Shown here: one piece after another, positions 16,495 through 26,752 of the stretch | How the letters are laid out: each line of letters starts with the position of its first letter | Position numbering within the stretch: position 1 is the first letter of the stretch | Origin: SVEL01 sp964573715 | GTDB lineage: Bacteria > Bacillota > Clostridia > Lachnospirales > Lachnospiraceae | Assembly (NCBI GenBank): GCA_964573715.1 | Contig: CAZNKR010000002.1 | Coordinates: 10,493-74,492, forward strand | Direction of reading: 5' to 3' | Length of the DNA: 64,000 bases | Program-made: the position numbers and the translations under genes | The notes under the pieces: generated by a model | Told to the model about the DNA's origin: nothing | Seen by the model: the letters and a program-made list of their open reading frames with translations, nothing else | Database searches by the model: none

Positions 16495-18217
16495 ACTGAC
16501 TATTGTAAAGTTTAGCATAAAAACCATCTTTTTCTAATAATTCCTCATGGTTTCCTTGCTCAATTATATTTCCATCCTTCATAACGAGGATAACATCTGC
16601 CTCACGTATTGTTGAAAGTCTATGAGCAACAATGAAGCTTGTTCTTCCCTTCATTAAGGCATTAAATGCTTCTTGTATTTTCATTTCAGTTCTTGTATCA
16701 ACAACTGATGTGGCTTCATCTAAAATAAGCATAGGAGGCTTAATAAGCATAACCCTTGCTATACATAAAAGCTGCTTTTGTCCTTGAGATAATCTTCCAC
16801 CATCTTCTCCAATATATGTGTCATATCCATTTTCTAATCTTCTAATAAAACCATGAGCATGTGATGCTTTTGCTGCTGCAATTACCTCTTCCATTGTTGC
16901 ATCTTCTTTACCCATCATAAGGTTTTCCTTTATAGTTCCAGCTTTAAGCCATGTTTCCTGCAAAACCATACCATAAGCACCACGAAGAGAATTTCTTGTA
17001 ATATCCTTTACATTGTGACCGGATATTTTAATTTCTCCGCTTGTCACATCATAAAATCTCATTAACAGATTAATTAAGGTTGTTTTTCCACATCCAGTTG
17101 GTCCAACAATAGCTATTCTCTGTCCAGGCTTTACCTTTAGATTGAAATTTTCAATCAACTTAACTGATGGAACATAAGAAAAACTTACATTATTAATTTC
17201 AACAGTTTGATCTATATCACTTTCCTGCAAAACTGTGGTTTCTTCAGCTACTTCAGGTTCTTCTTCAATAAGTTCAAAAACTCTACCTGCACAAGCAATA
17301 GCATTTTGCAGTTCAGTAATTACACTTGATATTTCATTAAATGGCTTTGTATATTGATTAGCATAACTTAAAAAGCTTGATAATTGTCCAACTGTAATAA
17401 GTCCTCTAATTGCAAAAAATGCTCCTAAAATTCCTACACCGGAATAAACTAATCCGTTTATAAATCTTGTTGATGGATTTGTCGTTGATGAGTAAAATAT
17501 TGCTTTTAATGAAACCTTTTGTAGCTTATTATTTACATCATTAAACTTTTGTTCAACATCTTCCTCTTTGCTGTATGCCTTTACAACCTTTTGATTTCCA
17601 ATCATTTCATCAATAATAACTGTCTGTTCACCACGAATTTCTGATTGAGCCTTAAAAAGCTTATATGTCTTTTTGGCGATAAAATTAGCTACTATCAATG
17701 ATACTGGAGTAATACATACAACTAAAATTGTTATTCTAAAGTCAATATATAACATAAACAATAACGTTCCGATTATTGTTATTACACCTGAAAATGCCTG
17801 AGTAAATCCCATAAGAAGTCCATCAGCAAATTGATCCACGTCCGTAATTACACGGCTGACTATATCTCCATACTGATGAGTATCAATATATGATAACGGT
17901 AATCTCTCAAGCTTAATAAACGCTTCATTTCTTATATCTCTTACTACATTATATGTAATTTTATTATTACAAATATTCATAAGCCATTGTAAAACGGCAG
18001 TAAGCAGTATAACAATTACAATTTTTATCGCTATAAGCTTTAATTCTTCAAAATTAACATTTCCTTTTGAAACAATACAATCAATTCCTTGTCCTATTAA
18101 TATAGGAACATAAAGTGTCAATGCAACAGTTAATGCTGCAAAAATAAGAGACAAAAGGCTTAGAAATGAATAATGCTTAATATATTTGAGTACTTTTTTT
18201 ATTGTGTTCTTTTGCAT
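16484..18217 (-). CDS. ABC exporter subunit with canonical ATPase site residues
   Basis: This 577-residue half-transporter has six N-terminal transmembrane helices (residues ~15-315) and a C-terminal nucleotide-binding domain. The start is ATG 18217 (MQKNTIKKVLKYIKH), one base after the stop of its partner, with AAGGAGG upstream; the frame upstream of it lies inside the partner. The NBD has Walker A GPTGCGKTT, Walker B MLILDEATSVVD with the catalytic Glu, and switch His in IVAHRLST. Its signature is LSQGQ rather than LSGGQ. Together with the next gene it makes a heterodimeric multidrug-type exporter. Confidence 0.93.
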   Translation of the reverse strand: MQKNTIKKVLKYIKHYSFLSLLSLIFAALTVALTLYVPILIGQGIDCIVSKGNVNFEELKLIAIKIVIVILLTAVLQWLMNICNNKITYNVVRDIRNEAFIKLERLPLSYIDTHQYGDIVSRVITDVDQFADGLLMGFTQAFSGVITIIGTLLFMLYIDFRITILVVCITPVSLIVANFIAKKTYKLFKAQSEIRGEQTVIIDEMIGNQKVVKAYSKEEDVEQKFNDVNNKLQKVSLKAIFYSSTTNPSTRFINGLVYSGVGILGAFFAIRGLITVGQLSSFLSYANQYTKPFNEISSVITELQNAIACAGRVFELIEEEPEVAEETTVLQESDIDQTVEINNVSFSYVPSVKLIENFNLKVKPGQRIAIVGPTGCGKTTLINLLMRFYDVTSGEIKISGHNVKDITRNSLRGAYGMVLQETWLKAGTIKENLMMGKEDATMEEVIAAAKASHAHGFIRRLENGYDTYIGEDGGRLSQGQKQLLCIARVMLIKPPMLILDEATSVVDTRTEMKIQEAFNALMKGRTSFIVAHRLSTIREADVILVMKDGNIIEQGNHEELLEKDGFYAKLYNSQFAM

Positions 18218-18218
18218 T

Positions 18219-19955
18219 TTAAGCCTCCTTAACCTTGAATTGAGATTCATAAATTTCTCTATAAACATTACAGTTTTCAAGAAGACTCTCATGTTTTCCA
18301 ATGCCTACAACTAATCCATCATCTAAAACTATAATTTGGTCTGCATACATAATAGAAGCTGCCCTTTGTGATACTATAAATACTGTTGGTTTATAATCTA
18401 AATTTCTTATAGCCTTTCGTAAGGCAGCATCTGTAGCAAAATCCAATGCAGAAGCACTATCATCCAAAATAAGGATTTCTGGATTTCTAATAATTGCCCT
18501 AGCTATAGTCAATCTTTGCTTTTGTCCTCCAGAAAGATTTTTACCTCCCTGTGCTATCATTTCATCAAGTTTACCTTCTTTTTTCATAACAACATCTGTT
18601 GCTTGAGCAACCTCTAATGCTTCCATTATTTCCTTATCAGTAGCATCCTTTTTACCCCACAAAATATTTTCTCTAATTGTACCCTTAAATAAAACAGCTT
18701 TTTGTAAAACTATTCCCACCTTGTTTCGAAGTTCATTCTTCTTATAATTTTTGACATTAATACCATTTACATATATATTTCCTAAAGTTGCATCATAAAA
18801 TCTAGGAATCATATTAACTAATGAAGATTTACCAGAACCTGTACCACCAATAATACCTATTGTTTCACCCTTTTTAACCTTAAAGTTTATATTTTCTAAA
18901 GCTTCATCACTTCCATCTGCATACTTTAAGCTTACATTATCAAAGGCAACTGAATAATCCTTAAAATCTTCAAAATTTGAATCTTCTATTGTTTCTTCAA
19001 CTTCACAATGACTATTTTCATGTTCAAATATACTAGCTACACGATTTCCACTTGCTATGGCCTTAGTTACAAGGATTATTAAATTTGCAAGTTTAATCAA
19101 TTCAACTAAAATCTGAGACATATAATTTACCAGGGCAACAACAGCTCCCTGAGAAATAATACCATTATCAACTCTAATTGCTCCTGAATATAAAAGTCCA
19201 ACTATACCAGCATTTACAATAACATAGGTAATTGGATTCATAAGTCCGGAAATCTTTGCAGTCTTTTTTTGCATTGATGTTAAAAACTCATTACTATCTA
19301 CATATTTCTCAATTTCACTCTCTTCCTTACCAAAAGCTCTTATTACTCTTGCTCCAGTAAGATTTTCCCTGGTCTTTAATAACACATTATCTAATCCAGT
19401 TTGTACTTTTTTGAACATAGGGATTGTTACACCCATAATCGTAAATACAACTATACATAGTAATGGAATAATTATGACAAATATTAATGCAGCCTTTACA
19501 TCCACCGTAAAAGCCATAATCATTGCACCAATAACTATAAATGGTGAACGTAAAAACAATCTAAGAACCATATTCACACCATTTTGTAACTGATTAACAT
19601 CAGAGGTTAGTCTTGTAATCAATGTGGAAGTTCCAAGCTTGTCTATTTCTGTAAAAGATAATCCCTGAATATGTTTAAACAATGCAGACTTTAGCTCTGT
19701 AGAAAAGCCTACAGCAGCCTTAGCAGAAAAGTACTGAGCAGTTATTGAACATATAAGTCCTATAACTCCTAGCCCAACCATTAATAATCCCATATAAATT
19801 ATATGGGATTTATCATTTTGACCAATTCCTTTATCAATAATTGATGCCATAACTAATGGAACTATAAGTTCAAATGTTGCCTCTAACAGCTTAAAAAGAG
19901 GGGCTAATACTGTCTCTTTTTTATAATTTTTCAAATATATAAGTAACTTTTTCAT
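18219..19955 (-). CDS. ABC exporter subunit with degenerate ATPase site
   Basis: A 578-residue half-transporter: six membrane helices then an NBD. Walker A is GGTGSGKSS (~370-378) and the signature is the canonical LSGGQKQR (474-481). The catalytic Glu after Walker B is Asp (LILDDSASALD, D499), and the switch His is Gln (FIVSQRAAS, Q530). Paired with the neighbour's LSQGQ, this gives one degenerate and one active site, as in TM287/288-type heterodimers. The substrate cannot be inferred; lipid or drug export is usual for the group. Confidence 0.93.
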   Translation of the reverse strand: MKKLLIYLKNYKKETVLAPLFKLLEATFELIVPLVMASIIDKGIGQNDKSHIIYMGLLMVGLGVIGLICSITAQYFSAKAAVGFSTELKSALFKHIQGLSFTEIDKLGTSTLITRLTSDVNQLQNGVNMVLRLFLRSPFIVIGAMIMAFTVDVKAALIFVIIIPLLCIVVFTIMGVTIPMFKKVQTGLDNVLLKTRENLTGARVIRAFGKEESEIEKYVDSNEFLTSMQKKTAKISGLMNPITYVIVNAGIVGLLYSGAIRVDNGIISQGAVVALVNYMSQILVELIKLANLIILVTKAIASGNRVASIFEHENSHCEVEETIEDSNFEDFKDYSVAFDNVSLKYADGSDEALENINFKVKKGETIGIIGGTGSGKSSLVNMIPRFYDATLGNIYVNGINVKNYKKNELRNKVGIVLQKAVLFKGTIRENILWGKKDATDKEIMEALEVAQATDVVMKKEGKLDEMIAQGGKNLSGGQKQRLTIARAIIRNPEILILDDSASALDFATDAALRKAIRNLDYKPTVFIVSQRAASIMYADQIIVLDDGLVVGIGKHESLLENCNVYREIYESQFKVKEA

Positions 19956-19998
19956 TTTAATTTCCTTTATTTTTTGTATTTAATAACAGGCTTTTGCA

Positions 19999-21897
19999 TT
20001 ATTTTTTATATACAACAACGCTCTTTTTTGGAATTATTTTTGTATTATTTACATCCCCAAGAATATTATTCTTACATTCAAGCATTGTAGCATCCACATC
20101 ACTTGTATTTGGATTATAAATAACAATATAATTGTCATTAACTATATAGGAAACTACATTTTTTTTTGCACCTTTTATTTCAAAAAATTCAAGTTTAGTA
20201 TTGCCATCTACATTAGAAAATTCTGGACAAGCTTTACGTAATCTTATTAAGCTCTTGTAATATTCTATAACATCTCTATTTTTATATGCTCTAGTCCAAT
20301 CAAGCTTATTAATATCTATTGGTGAATTATAGCTGTCTCCAACACCATATTTTGTTCTAAGGAATTCCTCACCAGCCTGGAAGAATGCCATTCCTGGGGA
20401 ACTAAATACTATTGCTGCAGCCATTTTATTCATTTTAACAAGACTCTCATTTCTGTCAAATAAATGTTCTTTATCCTCTAAATCAACAATATCAGTAGAA
20501 AAAATAAGTTTATCATAAAGAGTGAAATTATCATGGGCTGAAACATAGCTAACCCTATTTTTAAGTGTTAATGACTTTTTAATATCCTCTGTAAAATCAA
20601 TACTCTTGTCATCCTTTGAATTAATATAAGCCGGTTCATCTTTTTCAAATACACTTCCTTTAATGGCATCGCGTATTGTATCACTAAAAATGCTTATTCC
20701 ATCTGCTAAATATTTTTCATTGGCAGTAGTTGCAGGAATATATCCTTCCTTCATTGCTGATGGTCCAGCAAGCCAAGGCTCACCATACATAATAATTTCT
20801 TTGCCGTCAGGTAATTCATCTAGAGCTTTTCTAATTTCATTCATAGTCTCTGTGTCATGCAGACCCATTAAATCAAATCTAAATCCATCGATATGATATT
20901 CCTTTGCCCAAAACTTCAATGAATCTATCATGAATTTTCGGTACATTTCATGCTCTGAACAGGTTTCATTGCCACAAGCAGAACCATTTGAAAATGAACC
21001 ATCTTCATTTAATCTATAGTAATAGTAAGGCACCGTTTTTTGAAAACTTGTATCTGTATTATATGTGTGATTATATACAACATCTAATACGACTCCAATA
21101 CCTTCATCATGAAGTGCTTTTATCATTTCCTTATATTCTTTAATTCTAACCCTTCCATCGAAAGGATTTGTTGAATAAGAGCCCTCTGGAACATTATAAT
21201 TCATAGGATCATATCCCCAGTTAAAGCTATCATCATTTTTAGACTCATCAATAGATCCAAAATCATTAGAAGGTAGAAGATGAACATATGTAACGCCTAA
21301 GTCTTTAAGGTAATTAACACATGTTGGAAATTTTGTAGACTCATCTCCATCAAAATAGGTATTCTTACATGTAAATGCAAGATACTTGCCTTGATATTTT
21401 TCCTCAATTCCAGAATGTTTATCTGAAGAAAAATCCTTTATATGCAGTTCATAAATAATGGCATCTGATTTTTTGATTTTTGGTTTTTTATCTTTATCCC
21501 AATCAATAGGATTAGTCTCAGCAAAATCAACAATCATAGACCTGTTTCCATTAACACCACATGCGTTTGTATATACGTCAACAGTTTCTTTTGTTGTTCC
21601 ATCAACTGTCACATTATATGTGTAATACTTGTTTTTAATATCCCCTAATTCCTTTGCATCAAAAACAAATACACCCTTTTCCTTTCTTTCTAAAGAATAA
21701 GTTCCCTCATGAACTCCTCCTTCCATCTCACTACCTGCTGAATATAGATTAACACTTACTTCACTTGCAGTTGGTGCCCAAACTTTAAATATACTACCAT
21801 CTTTGTTATATGTGACTCCAAGATCATTTCCGTCATAAATATACTGTTTTTTAAATTCCTCTGAAATAAAATATTTTTTAAGTTCTGCAGCTGTCAT
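19999..21897 (-). CDS. pulA: Type I pullulanase (intracellular)
   Basis: It hydrolyses alpha-1,6 branch points of pullulan, amylopectin and branched dextrins. The 632-residue protein has no signal peptide. A CBM48-like N-terminal region (~20-125) precedes the GH13_14 barrel. The type I pullulanase marker FNWGYDPMNYNVPEGSYS starts at ~225. Catalytic residues are D342 (GFRFDLMG), E373 (IIMYGEPWLAG) and D456 (YVSAHDNFTLYD). It lies 12 bases downstream of the debranching enzyme, so the two form a unit for processing branched oligosaccharides. Confidence 0.95.
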   Translation of the reverse strand: MTAAELKKYFISEEFKKQYIYDGNDLGVTYNKDGSIFKVWAPTASEVSVNLYSAGSEMEGGVHEGTYSLERKEKGVFVFDAKELGDIKNKYYTYNVTVDGTTKETVDVYTNACGVNGNRSMIVDFAETNPIDWDKDKKPKIKKSDAIIYELHIKDFSSDKHSGIEEKYQGKYLAFTCKNTYFDGDESTKFPTCVNYLKDLGVTYVHLLPSNDFGSIDESKNDDSFNWGYDPMNYNVPEGSYSTNPFDGRVRIKEYKEMIKALHDEGIGVVLDVVYNHTYNTDTSFQKTVPYYYYRLNEDGSFSNGSACGNETCSEHEMYRKFMIDSLKFWAKEYHIDGFRFDLMGLHDTETMNEIRKALDELPDGKEIIMYGEPWLAGPSAMKEGYIPATTANEKYLADGISIFSDTIRDAIKGSVFEKDEPAYINSKDDKSIDFTEDIKKSLTLKNRVSYVSAHDNFTLYDKLIFSTDIVDLEDKEHLFDRNESLVKMNKMAAAIVFSSPGMAFFQAGEEFLRTKYGVGDSYNSPIDINKLDWTRAYKNRDVIEYYKSLIRLRKACPEFSNVDGNTKLEFFEIKGAKKNVVSYIVNDNYIVIYNPNTSDVDATMLECKNNILGDVNNTKIIPKKSVVVYKK

Positions 21898-21909
21898 AAA
21901 ACCTCCATA

Positions 21910-23991
21910 CTAGTATAATTTTTCTATAACTTCATACACTCTAAGCAGTTCACCTACACTCCATGCCTGTGCAAAACAGCCCTTAGAATCATGTGGATTC
22001 AAACCATCATAAATTTCTGCTATATGTCCAACACAGCCTTCACGCAATCCTGCTTCTAGTCCGTTTAATTCCATCTTTACTACTCTTTTAGCAAATTCTT
22101 TGTCCTTTGCCCATCTAAGATAAGCTAGATAATATGCACCCAATGGAAATCCCCAAACTGTGCCTTGGTGATATGCCATATCTCTATCAAAATGCTTTCC
22201 ACCATAATTAGGTTTAAAGCTTTCATCCATTGGAGATAAGCTTCTAAGTCCTAATGGAGTGTATAATTCTTCAAATACTTTAGTAATTACCTTTTGTGCC
22301 ATATTTTCATCTAACATTGAAAATGGCATTGAAGCCGCCCAAATTTGATTACATCGAATCTGTGTATCATTTTTTGTGCCTGAATATAAGTCATTAAGGC
22401 ATTGATTGTCCTCATTCCAAAAACTCTTTATAAAGCTTTCCTTTACCTTCATCGCTAATGTTATACTTGCAACCTTTCTACCTTCAAGCATAACCTCTGC
22501 CTTTCTATCATCGAGCATTTTTGCAAAAGAATCCATTACCATAAGTGCATTATACCAATATGCATTTATTTCTACTGGCTTACCGTGTCTTGGTGTTGGA
22601 AGAATATCACCAAATCTAACATCCATCCATGTTACCTGGTCTAACCCACCACCTGCTTTTATAAGTCCATCTGTATCCATTTTAATATTAAAATCTGTAC
22701 CAGCAATATACCAATTAATAATATCTTCTATTACGGGGTATGCTTCCTTTACAAACTCTGCATCTAAGGATGCATTGTAATATGAATATACTGCATTAAT
22801 ATATAATAATGCTGCATCTACTGTGTTATATAAAGGATCATTTTTGCCTTCTGGAAATAAATTAGGCATAAGGCCTTTATTGCAATACTTCATAAAGGTT
22901 CTAAGAATACTCTTTGCATCATCAAATTGTCTTGTAGAAATACTACATCCAAAAAGAGAAATCATAGTATCTCTACCCCAATCTTCAAAAAAAGGAAATC
23001 CAGCAAGAATTGATTTTCCCTTAGTTGATTCTCTGTAAGTTACATAATCATTTGCTGCAAGCACAAGGGAATTTGCATACTCGTCCTTAAGTCCTGCAAT
23101 TTTTATTAATTGTTCTTTTCGTGCAATTTCTTCTAAAATAAGAGTATCGATATCATATTTTTCAACATCTGCTTCTGTTAATTTGCTATCTTTTATACTT
23201 TGACATTCACAATTATAAATTAGACTATGATTTCCACTACCATTAAAAATAATGTCATGGTTTTTAGCAACTAATCCTAAACCAAATCTTCCATCCTTTG
23301 CATCATTATCAAAATATAAATCTTCTATATACTCTGTTTCATAAGAAACAACATCTCCATCGGTAGCAAAAACAACGGAAATACCATTGCTTTGTATTGT
23401 TCCTGTAACATTCTTTAGAACACTTTTATTTGAATTGTTTTCATTTATTGCATTGGTGGTACATAAATTATTTTTATCGTTTTTAATTGATATTGAAAAT
23501 TTTGTCTGATTAGATAATTTACTTCCCTTTCCAATAAACTGGAGCCAAGGCGTAACCTTTAATTGAACCTTCTTTGTACCATGATTAATTATTTCATATT
23601 TGATACCAAGGGTATTTTCCTCATGTTTCATAACAATAGTCTTAATAACTTCAACACCCGAAACAACATAATGATATACAGGTAAATATTCAAATGTAAA
23701 TGAATTCAAATATTTATTACCTGTTTCATTACTACTCTTTGTTACGTATCTTGATGCAGACAATACATATTCCAATTCATCAATAATTAACACATCATAT
23801 GTGTTTTCTATAATTTGAAATCTTTTATTTGGAGCTGTTTTGGCCGCCATAAATAGTGTATGATCACATCTACTATTATTTCCTGCTATAGTAAGTGAGG
23901 AAAACCCACCAAGACCATTTGTAAGTAAATAGCAATTTTCCTCGGCTCTTTCTATATCGTATAAATCATTTTTTCCAAAAATATACTTCAT
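21910..23991 (-). CDS. Glycogen debranching enzyme (amylo-alpha-1,6-glucosidase, GDE_C type)
   Basis: I start at ATG 23991 (MKYIFGKNDLYDIERAEE), 693 residues, since GGAAAGGAAA lies just upstream; an ATG 33 bases earlier has a poorer site. The N-terminal domain includes CYLLTNGLGGFSSLTIAG (the family's NGLGGY region). The C-terminal (alpha/alpha)6 domain includes FPFFEDWGRDTMISLFG, GGLDQVTWMDVR and HQGTVWGFPLGAYYLAYLR. It removes alpha-1,6 stubs from glycogen or limit dextrins in the cytoplasm. It precedes pulA in the same operon. I see no terminator between them. Confidence 0.93.
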   Translation of the reverse strand: MKYIFGKNDLYDIERAEENCYLLTNGLGGFSSLTIAGNNSRCDHTLFMAAKTAPNKRFQIIENTYDVLIIDELEYVLSASRYVTKSSNETGNKYLNSFTFEYLPVYHYVVSGVEVIKTIVMKHEENTLGIKYEIINHGTKKVQLKVTPWLQFIGKGSKLSNQTKFSISIKNDKNNLCTTNAINENNSNKSVLKNVTGTIQSNGISVVFATDGDVVSYETEYIEDLYFDNDAKDGRFGLGLVAKNHDIIFNGSGNHSLIYNCECQSIKDSKLTEADVEKYDIDTLILEEIARKEQLIKIAGLKDEYANSLVLAANDYVTYRESTKGKSILAGFPFFEDWGRDTMISLFGCSISTRQFDDAKSILRTFMKYCNKGLMPNLFPEGKNDPLYNTVDAALLYINAVYSYYNASLDAEFVKEAYPVIEDIINWYIAGTDFNIKMDTDGLIKAGGGLDQVTWMDVRFGDILPTPRHGKPVEINAYWYNALMVMDSFAKMLDDRKAEVMLEGRKVASITLAMKVKESFIKSFWNEDNQCLNDLYSGTKNDTQIRCNQIWAASMPFSMLDENMAQKVITKVFEELYTPLGLRSLSPMDESFKPNYGGKHFDRDMAYHQGTVWGFPLGAYYLAYLRWAKDKEFAKRVVKMELNGLEAGLREGCVGHIAEIYDGLNPHDSKGCFAQAWSVGELLRVYEVIEKLY

Positions 23992-24084
23992 ATTTATTTC
24001 CTTTCCAAAAAAATCAATACTCATATTCTACTTCTTTTTTAGCTATAAGACAACTAAATACATATAAAAAAGAGCAAAATAAGA

Positions 24085-24123
24085 GCAAAAAAGACCTTTA
24101 ACATCAAACTGATGTTAAAGGTC
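24085..24123 (-). terminator. Strong terminator of the amylase gene
   Basis: A 13-bp perfect stem GACCTTTAACATC / GATGTTAAAGGTC with a 5-base loop (24093-24123), followed on the minus strand by T6-7. Confidence 0.9.
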
Positions 24124-24129
24124 AAAATT

Positions 24130-25794
24130 TTATTTAATAAATGCAATTCCATAAGGAGGTAATGTGATTACATCTCCGTCTAATTTAACTTCCTGGTCAG
24201 TATTAGTAACCATATATTCCACCATCGAAGAATATTCATAGTCATTCTTAGACAATGTTACTTTTTGTTCCTCATTTGAAAGATTACATAAAATATAAAT
24301 AGTCTCATCATTATAGGTTTTAGAAATAGAACAAACTGTTTCATTATCTAATTCTAAAGACTTTGTGCTACCCTTTGCAATTTCTTCATAGGTACTTCTA
24401 ATATGAATGATTTTTCGATAGTACCAATAAATTGAATCAATGTCTTCCATCTGTGAATCAACTGGTTCAAATTTACTAGCAACATCAGAATCCATAGCCT
24501 TAGGACCAACTGTTGTTACGCCACCTTTAAATGAACTCCAATTCATAGGTGCACGTTTATTTTCGTCCTTATCAGCACCTGAACCTGTCATACCAATCTC
24601 TTCACCATAATATACAAATGAACATCCAGACATGATTTGATTAATGGCACCTACAAGTTTCATTTTATCTAAGTCATAGCTAACAAAACCGGAAATTCTA
24701 CCTGTGTCATGATTACTTACAAACGGAGCATTAACCATATTAGAATTAGACTCTAAATATCCACTTTCTGTTGATTCAAGCTTCTCTGATAAACGTTTTC
24801 CATTAGCCGTGTTCAAGCTAGTGATTAATAATCCACTGCTATCACCATAAGCATAATCAAAAATACTTTCTATTCCACTCTTATAGTAATTAGAAATGTT
24901 GCTATATGTATCCCAAATTTCTGCAACAATATAAGCATCCTCTCTAACACTTGTAACATATGATTCTATCCAAGACAAAACTTCTTTATTTTTATCTTTA
25001 TTTCCTGTTGTGTATTCCTTTGATGCATCAAGTCTAAATCCATCTACACCAATATTTAGCCAGTAATCTATAACTTTCTGAAGTTCTTCTCTTACCACAG
25101 GATTATCAAGATTTAAATCTGGCATTTCTGACCAAAACACACCCTCATAGCTCCATTCAGATCCAGAGATTTTTATATAAGAACTTTTAGAAACATCCTC
25201 TGTTTTCATAAAATTATAGTAATTTGCTTCCGGACAAACTGTGTAATCAGGTTCTTCTCCTGCACCTAAAGACTTATAATAATTTACTGCTGTTGTGAAC
25301 CACTCATGTTTAGATGAAGTATGATTAAATACAGTATCAATAATTACATTGATATTTCTTGCATGGCATTCATCGATTAAATCCATGAAATCCTCAAGTG
25401 TTCCATATTCAGAATCAATGCCATAATAATCAGTAATATCATACTTGTGATAGGTTGTTGAAGGCATTATAGGCATAAGCCATATTCCATTAAATCCCAT
25501 TTCTTCAATATAATCAAGTTTTGAAATAAGACCTTGAATATCACCAATTCCATCACCGTCACTATCTGCAAATGAGTATACAAATACTTCATAATAATTA
25601 CGATAATGATCATCGCTAGAGACTTCATATTCCTCTTCATCCCAACTAGCCACATTGTAGTACTCTTGTGGTGTAAGAGATGATTTATCTATTGTGGTTT
25701 CTTCCTCTTGTTCTTTTCCACATCCAATAAGTGTTGATGCAGATAACATAAGTAATAAAGATATTGATATTACTTTTTTGATTATTTTTCTCAT
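24130..25794 (-). CDS. Lipoprotein alpha-amylase (GH13), surface-anchored
   Basis: A 554-residue GH13 enzyme with a lipoprotein signal: MRKIIKK, a hydrophobic stretch and lipobox LIGC with C25. Catalytic residues are D256 (GVDGFRLDASKE), E292 (YIVAEIWD) and D363 (FVSNHDTGR). The YSFADSDGDGIGDIQGL motif includes the calcium-type loop of this GH13 group. It would cut starch or maltodextrin at the outer face of the membrane and feed the adjacent MalEFG importer. AGGAGG lies before the ATG. A hairpin separates it from malG and a strong terminator ends it. Confidence 0.92.
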   Translation of the reverse strand: MRKIIKKVISISLLLMLSASTLIGCGKEQEEETTIDKSSLTPQEYYNVASWDEEEYEVSSDDHYRNYYEVFVYSFADSDGDGIGDIQGLISKLDYIEEMGFNGIWLMPIMPSTTYHKYDITDYYGIDSEYGTLEDFMDLIDECHARNINVIIDTVFNHTSSKHEWFTTAVNYYKSLGAGEEPDYTVCPEANYYNFMKTEDVSKSSYIKISGSEWSYEGVFWSEMPDLNLDNPVVREELQKVIDYWLNIGVDGFRLDASKEYTTGNKDKNKEVLSWIESYVTSVREDAYIVAEIWDTYSNISNYYKSGIESIFDYAYGDSSGLLITSLNTANGKRLSEKLESTESGYLESNSNMVNAPFVSNHDTGRISGFVSYDLDKMKLVGAINQIMSGCSFVYYGEEIGMTGSGADKDENKRAPMNWSSFKGGVTTVGPKAMDSDVASKFEPVDSQMEDIDSIYWYYRKIIHIRSTYEEIAKGSTKSLELDNETVCSISKTYNDETIYILCNLSNEEQKVTLSKNDYEYSSMVEYMVTNTDQEVKLDGDVITLPPYGIAFIK

Positions 25795-25813
25795 AAAACC
25801 TCCTATTGGTTTA

Positions 25814-25843
25814 AATAAAGGGAATGTAGTAAACTACATTCCC
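25814..25843 (-). terminator. Hairpin between malG and the amylase gene
   Basis: An 11-bp perfect stem GGGAATGTAGT / ACTACATTCCC with a 2-base loop (25820-25843); on the minus strand TTTATTT follows. It can act as a partial terminator or a 3'-end stabiliser that lowers amylase expression relative to malEFG. Confidence 0.65.
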
Positions 25844-25863
25844 TAAAATAAGCAATATATTCT

Positions 25864-26751
25864 TTAGCCTTTAACAGCTCCAGACATACCATCCTGATAA
25901 AACTTCTGCATACTAATGAAGATAATTGCAATAGGAATTGAAATTAAAACTGCACCAGCACAGAAACTGTTAAACCACTGAATTACATATTCTTTTTCAA
26001 GCATGTTCCATAATCCGATAGCTACTGTGTAATAATCCTTGTTAGTTAAGCAAATAACTTTTGCAAAGATGAAATCAAGCCATGGACCCATAAATGATGT
26101 TAATACTGTATAAACAATGATTGGTTTACTAAGTGGAATGATAATCTTTGAGAATACCTGGAACTTAGTAGCACCATCGATACAAGCAGCTTCATCAAGA
26201 GTCTTTGGAATAGTATCAAAGAATCCCTTTGCAATATAGAATCCCATACCTGAACCACCGGAATAAACCATAACCAATGCTACTCTGATTAATCCACCAG
26301 TTGTAAGACCAAGTGACTTTAAAATATAATAAACTGCTATCATTGACATGAATCCTGGGAATAAACCAAGAATCATACAAATGTTCATAAGAGGTTTTCT
26401 TATTCTAAATCTAAGTCTTGACATACAATATGCAACTGATAATACAAAGAATGTAGATATCAAACATACTATAATAGCAATAATAAATGTATTCATAAAC
26501 ATTTTTGGAAAGTTAAGAATAGTAGTTTCCTTAAATAACTTTGTATAGTTGTCTATAGTAAAGTTTTTAGGAATAAGTCTCTTAATTGAAGGACCTTTTT
26601 CTGCTCTAAAACTTGTAATTATAACCCATGCTACAGGAGATACCCAAATTAAACCAAGTATCGTAAGGAAGATATGAGTAATAATATTTAGAATCAATCT
26701 TTTTACTTTTGCAGATGTATATTCTACACCGCCTGAACTTTTCTTTTTCAT
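25864..26751 (-). CDS. malG: Maltodextrin ABC transporter permease MalG
   Basis: A 295-residue permease with six hydrophobic segments. I take ATG 26751 (MKKKSSGGVEYTSAK): it has GGAGGG upstream and begins one base after the malF stop; a longer frame lies inside malF. The EAA loop DEAACIDGATKFQVFSKIIIP contacts an ATPase subunit. With MalF it forms the channel for malto-oligosaccharides. No MalK ATPase gene lies in the window; Firmicutes often use a shared MsmX-type ATPase encoded elsewhere. Confidence 0.93.
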   Translation of the reverse strand: MKKKSSGGVEYTSAKVKRLILNIITHIFLTILGLIWVSPVAWVIITSFRAEKGPSIKRLIPKNFTIDNYTKLFKETTILNFPKMFMNTFIIAIIVCLISTFFVLSVAYCMSRLRFRIRKPLMNICMILGLFPGFMSMIAVYYILKSLGLTTGGLIRVALVMVYSGGSGMGFYIAKGFFDTIPKTLDEAACIDGATKFQVFSKIIIPLSKPIIVYTVLTSFMGPWLDFIFAKVICLTNKDYYTVAIGLWNMLEKEYVIQWFNSFCAGAVLISIPIAIIFISMQKFYQDGMSGAVKG

Positions 26752-26752
26752 T

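Noticed and set aside
18217..18301. N-terminal extension of the ABC subunit
   Set aside because: It lies inside the partner gene; ATG 18217 has AAGGAGG.
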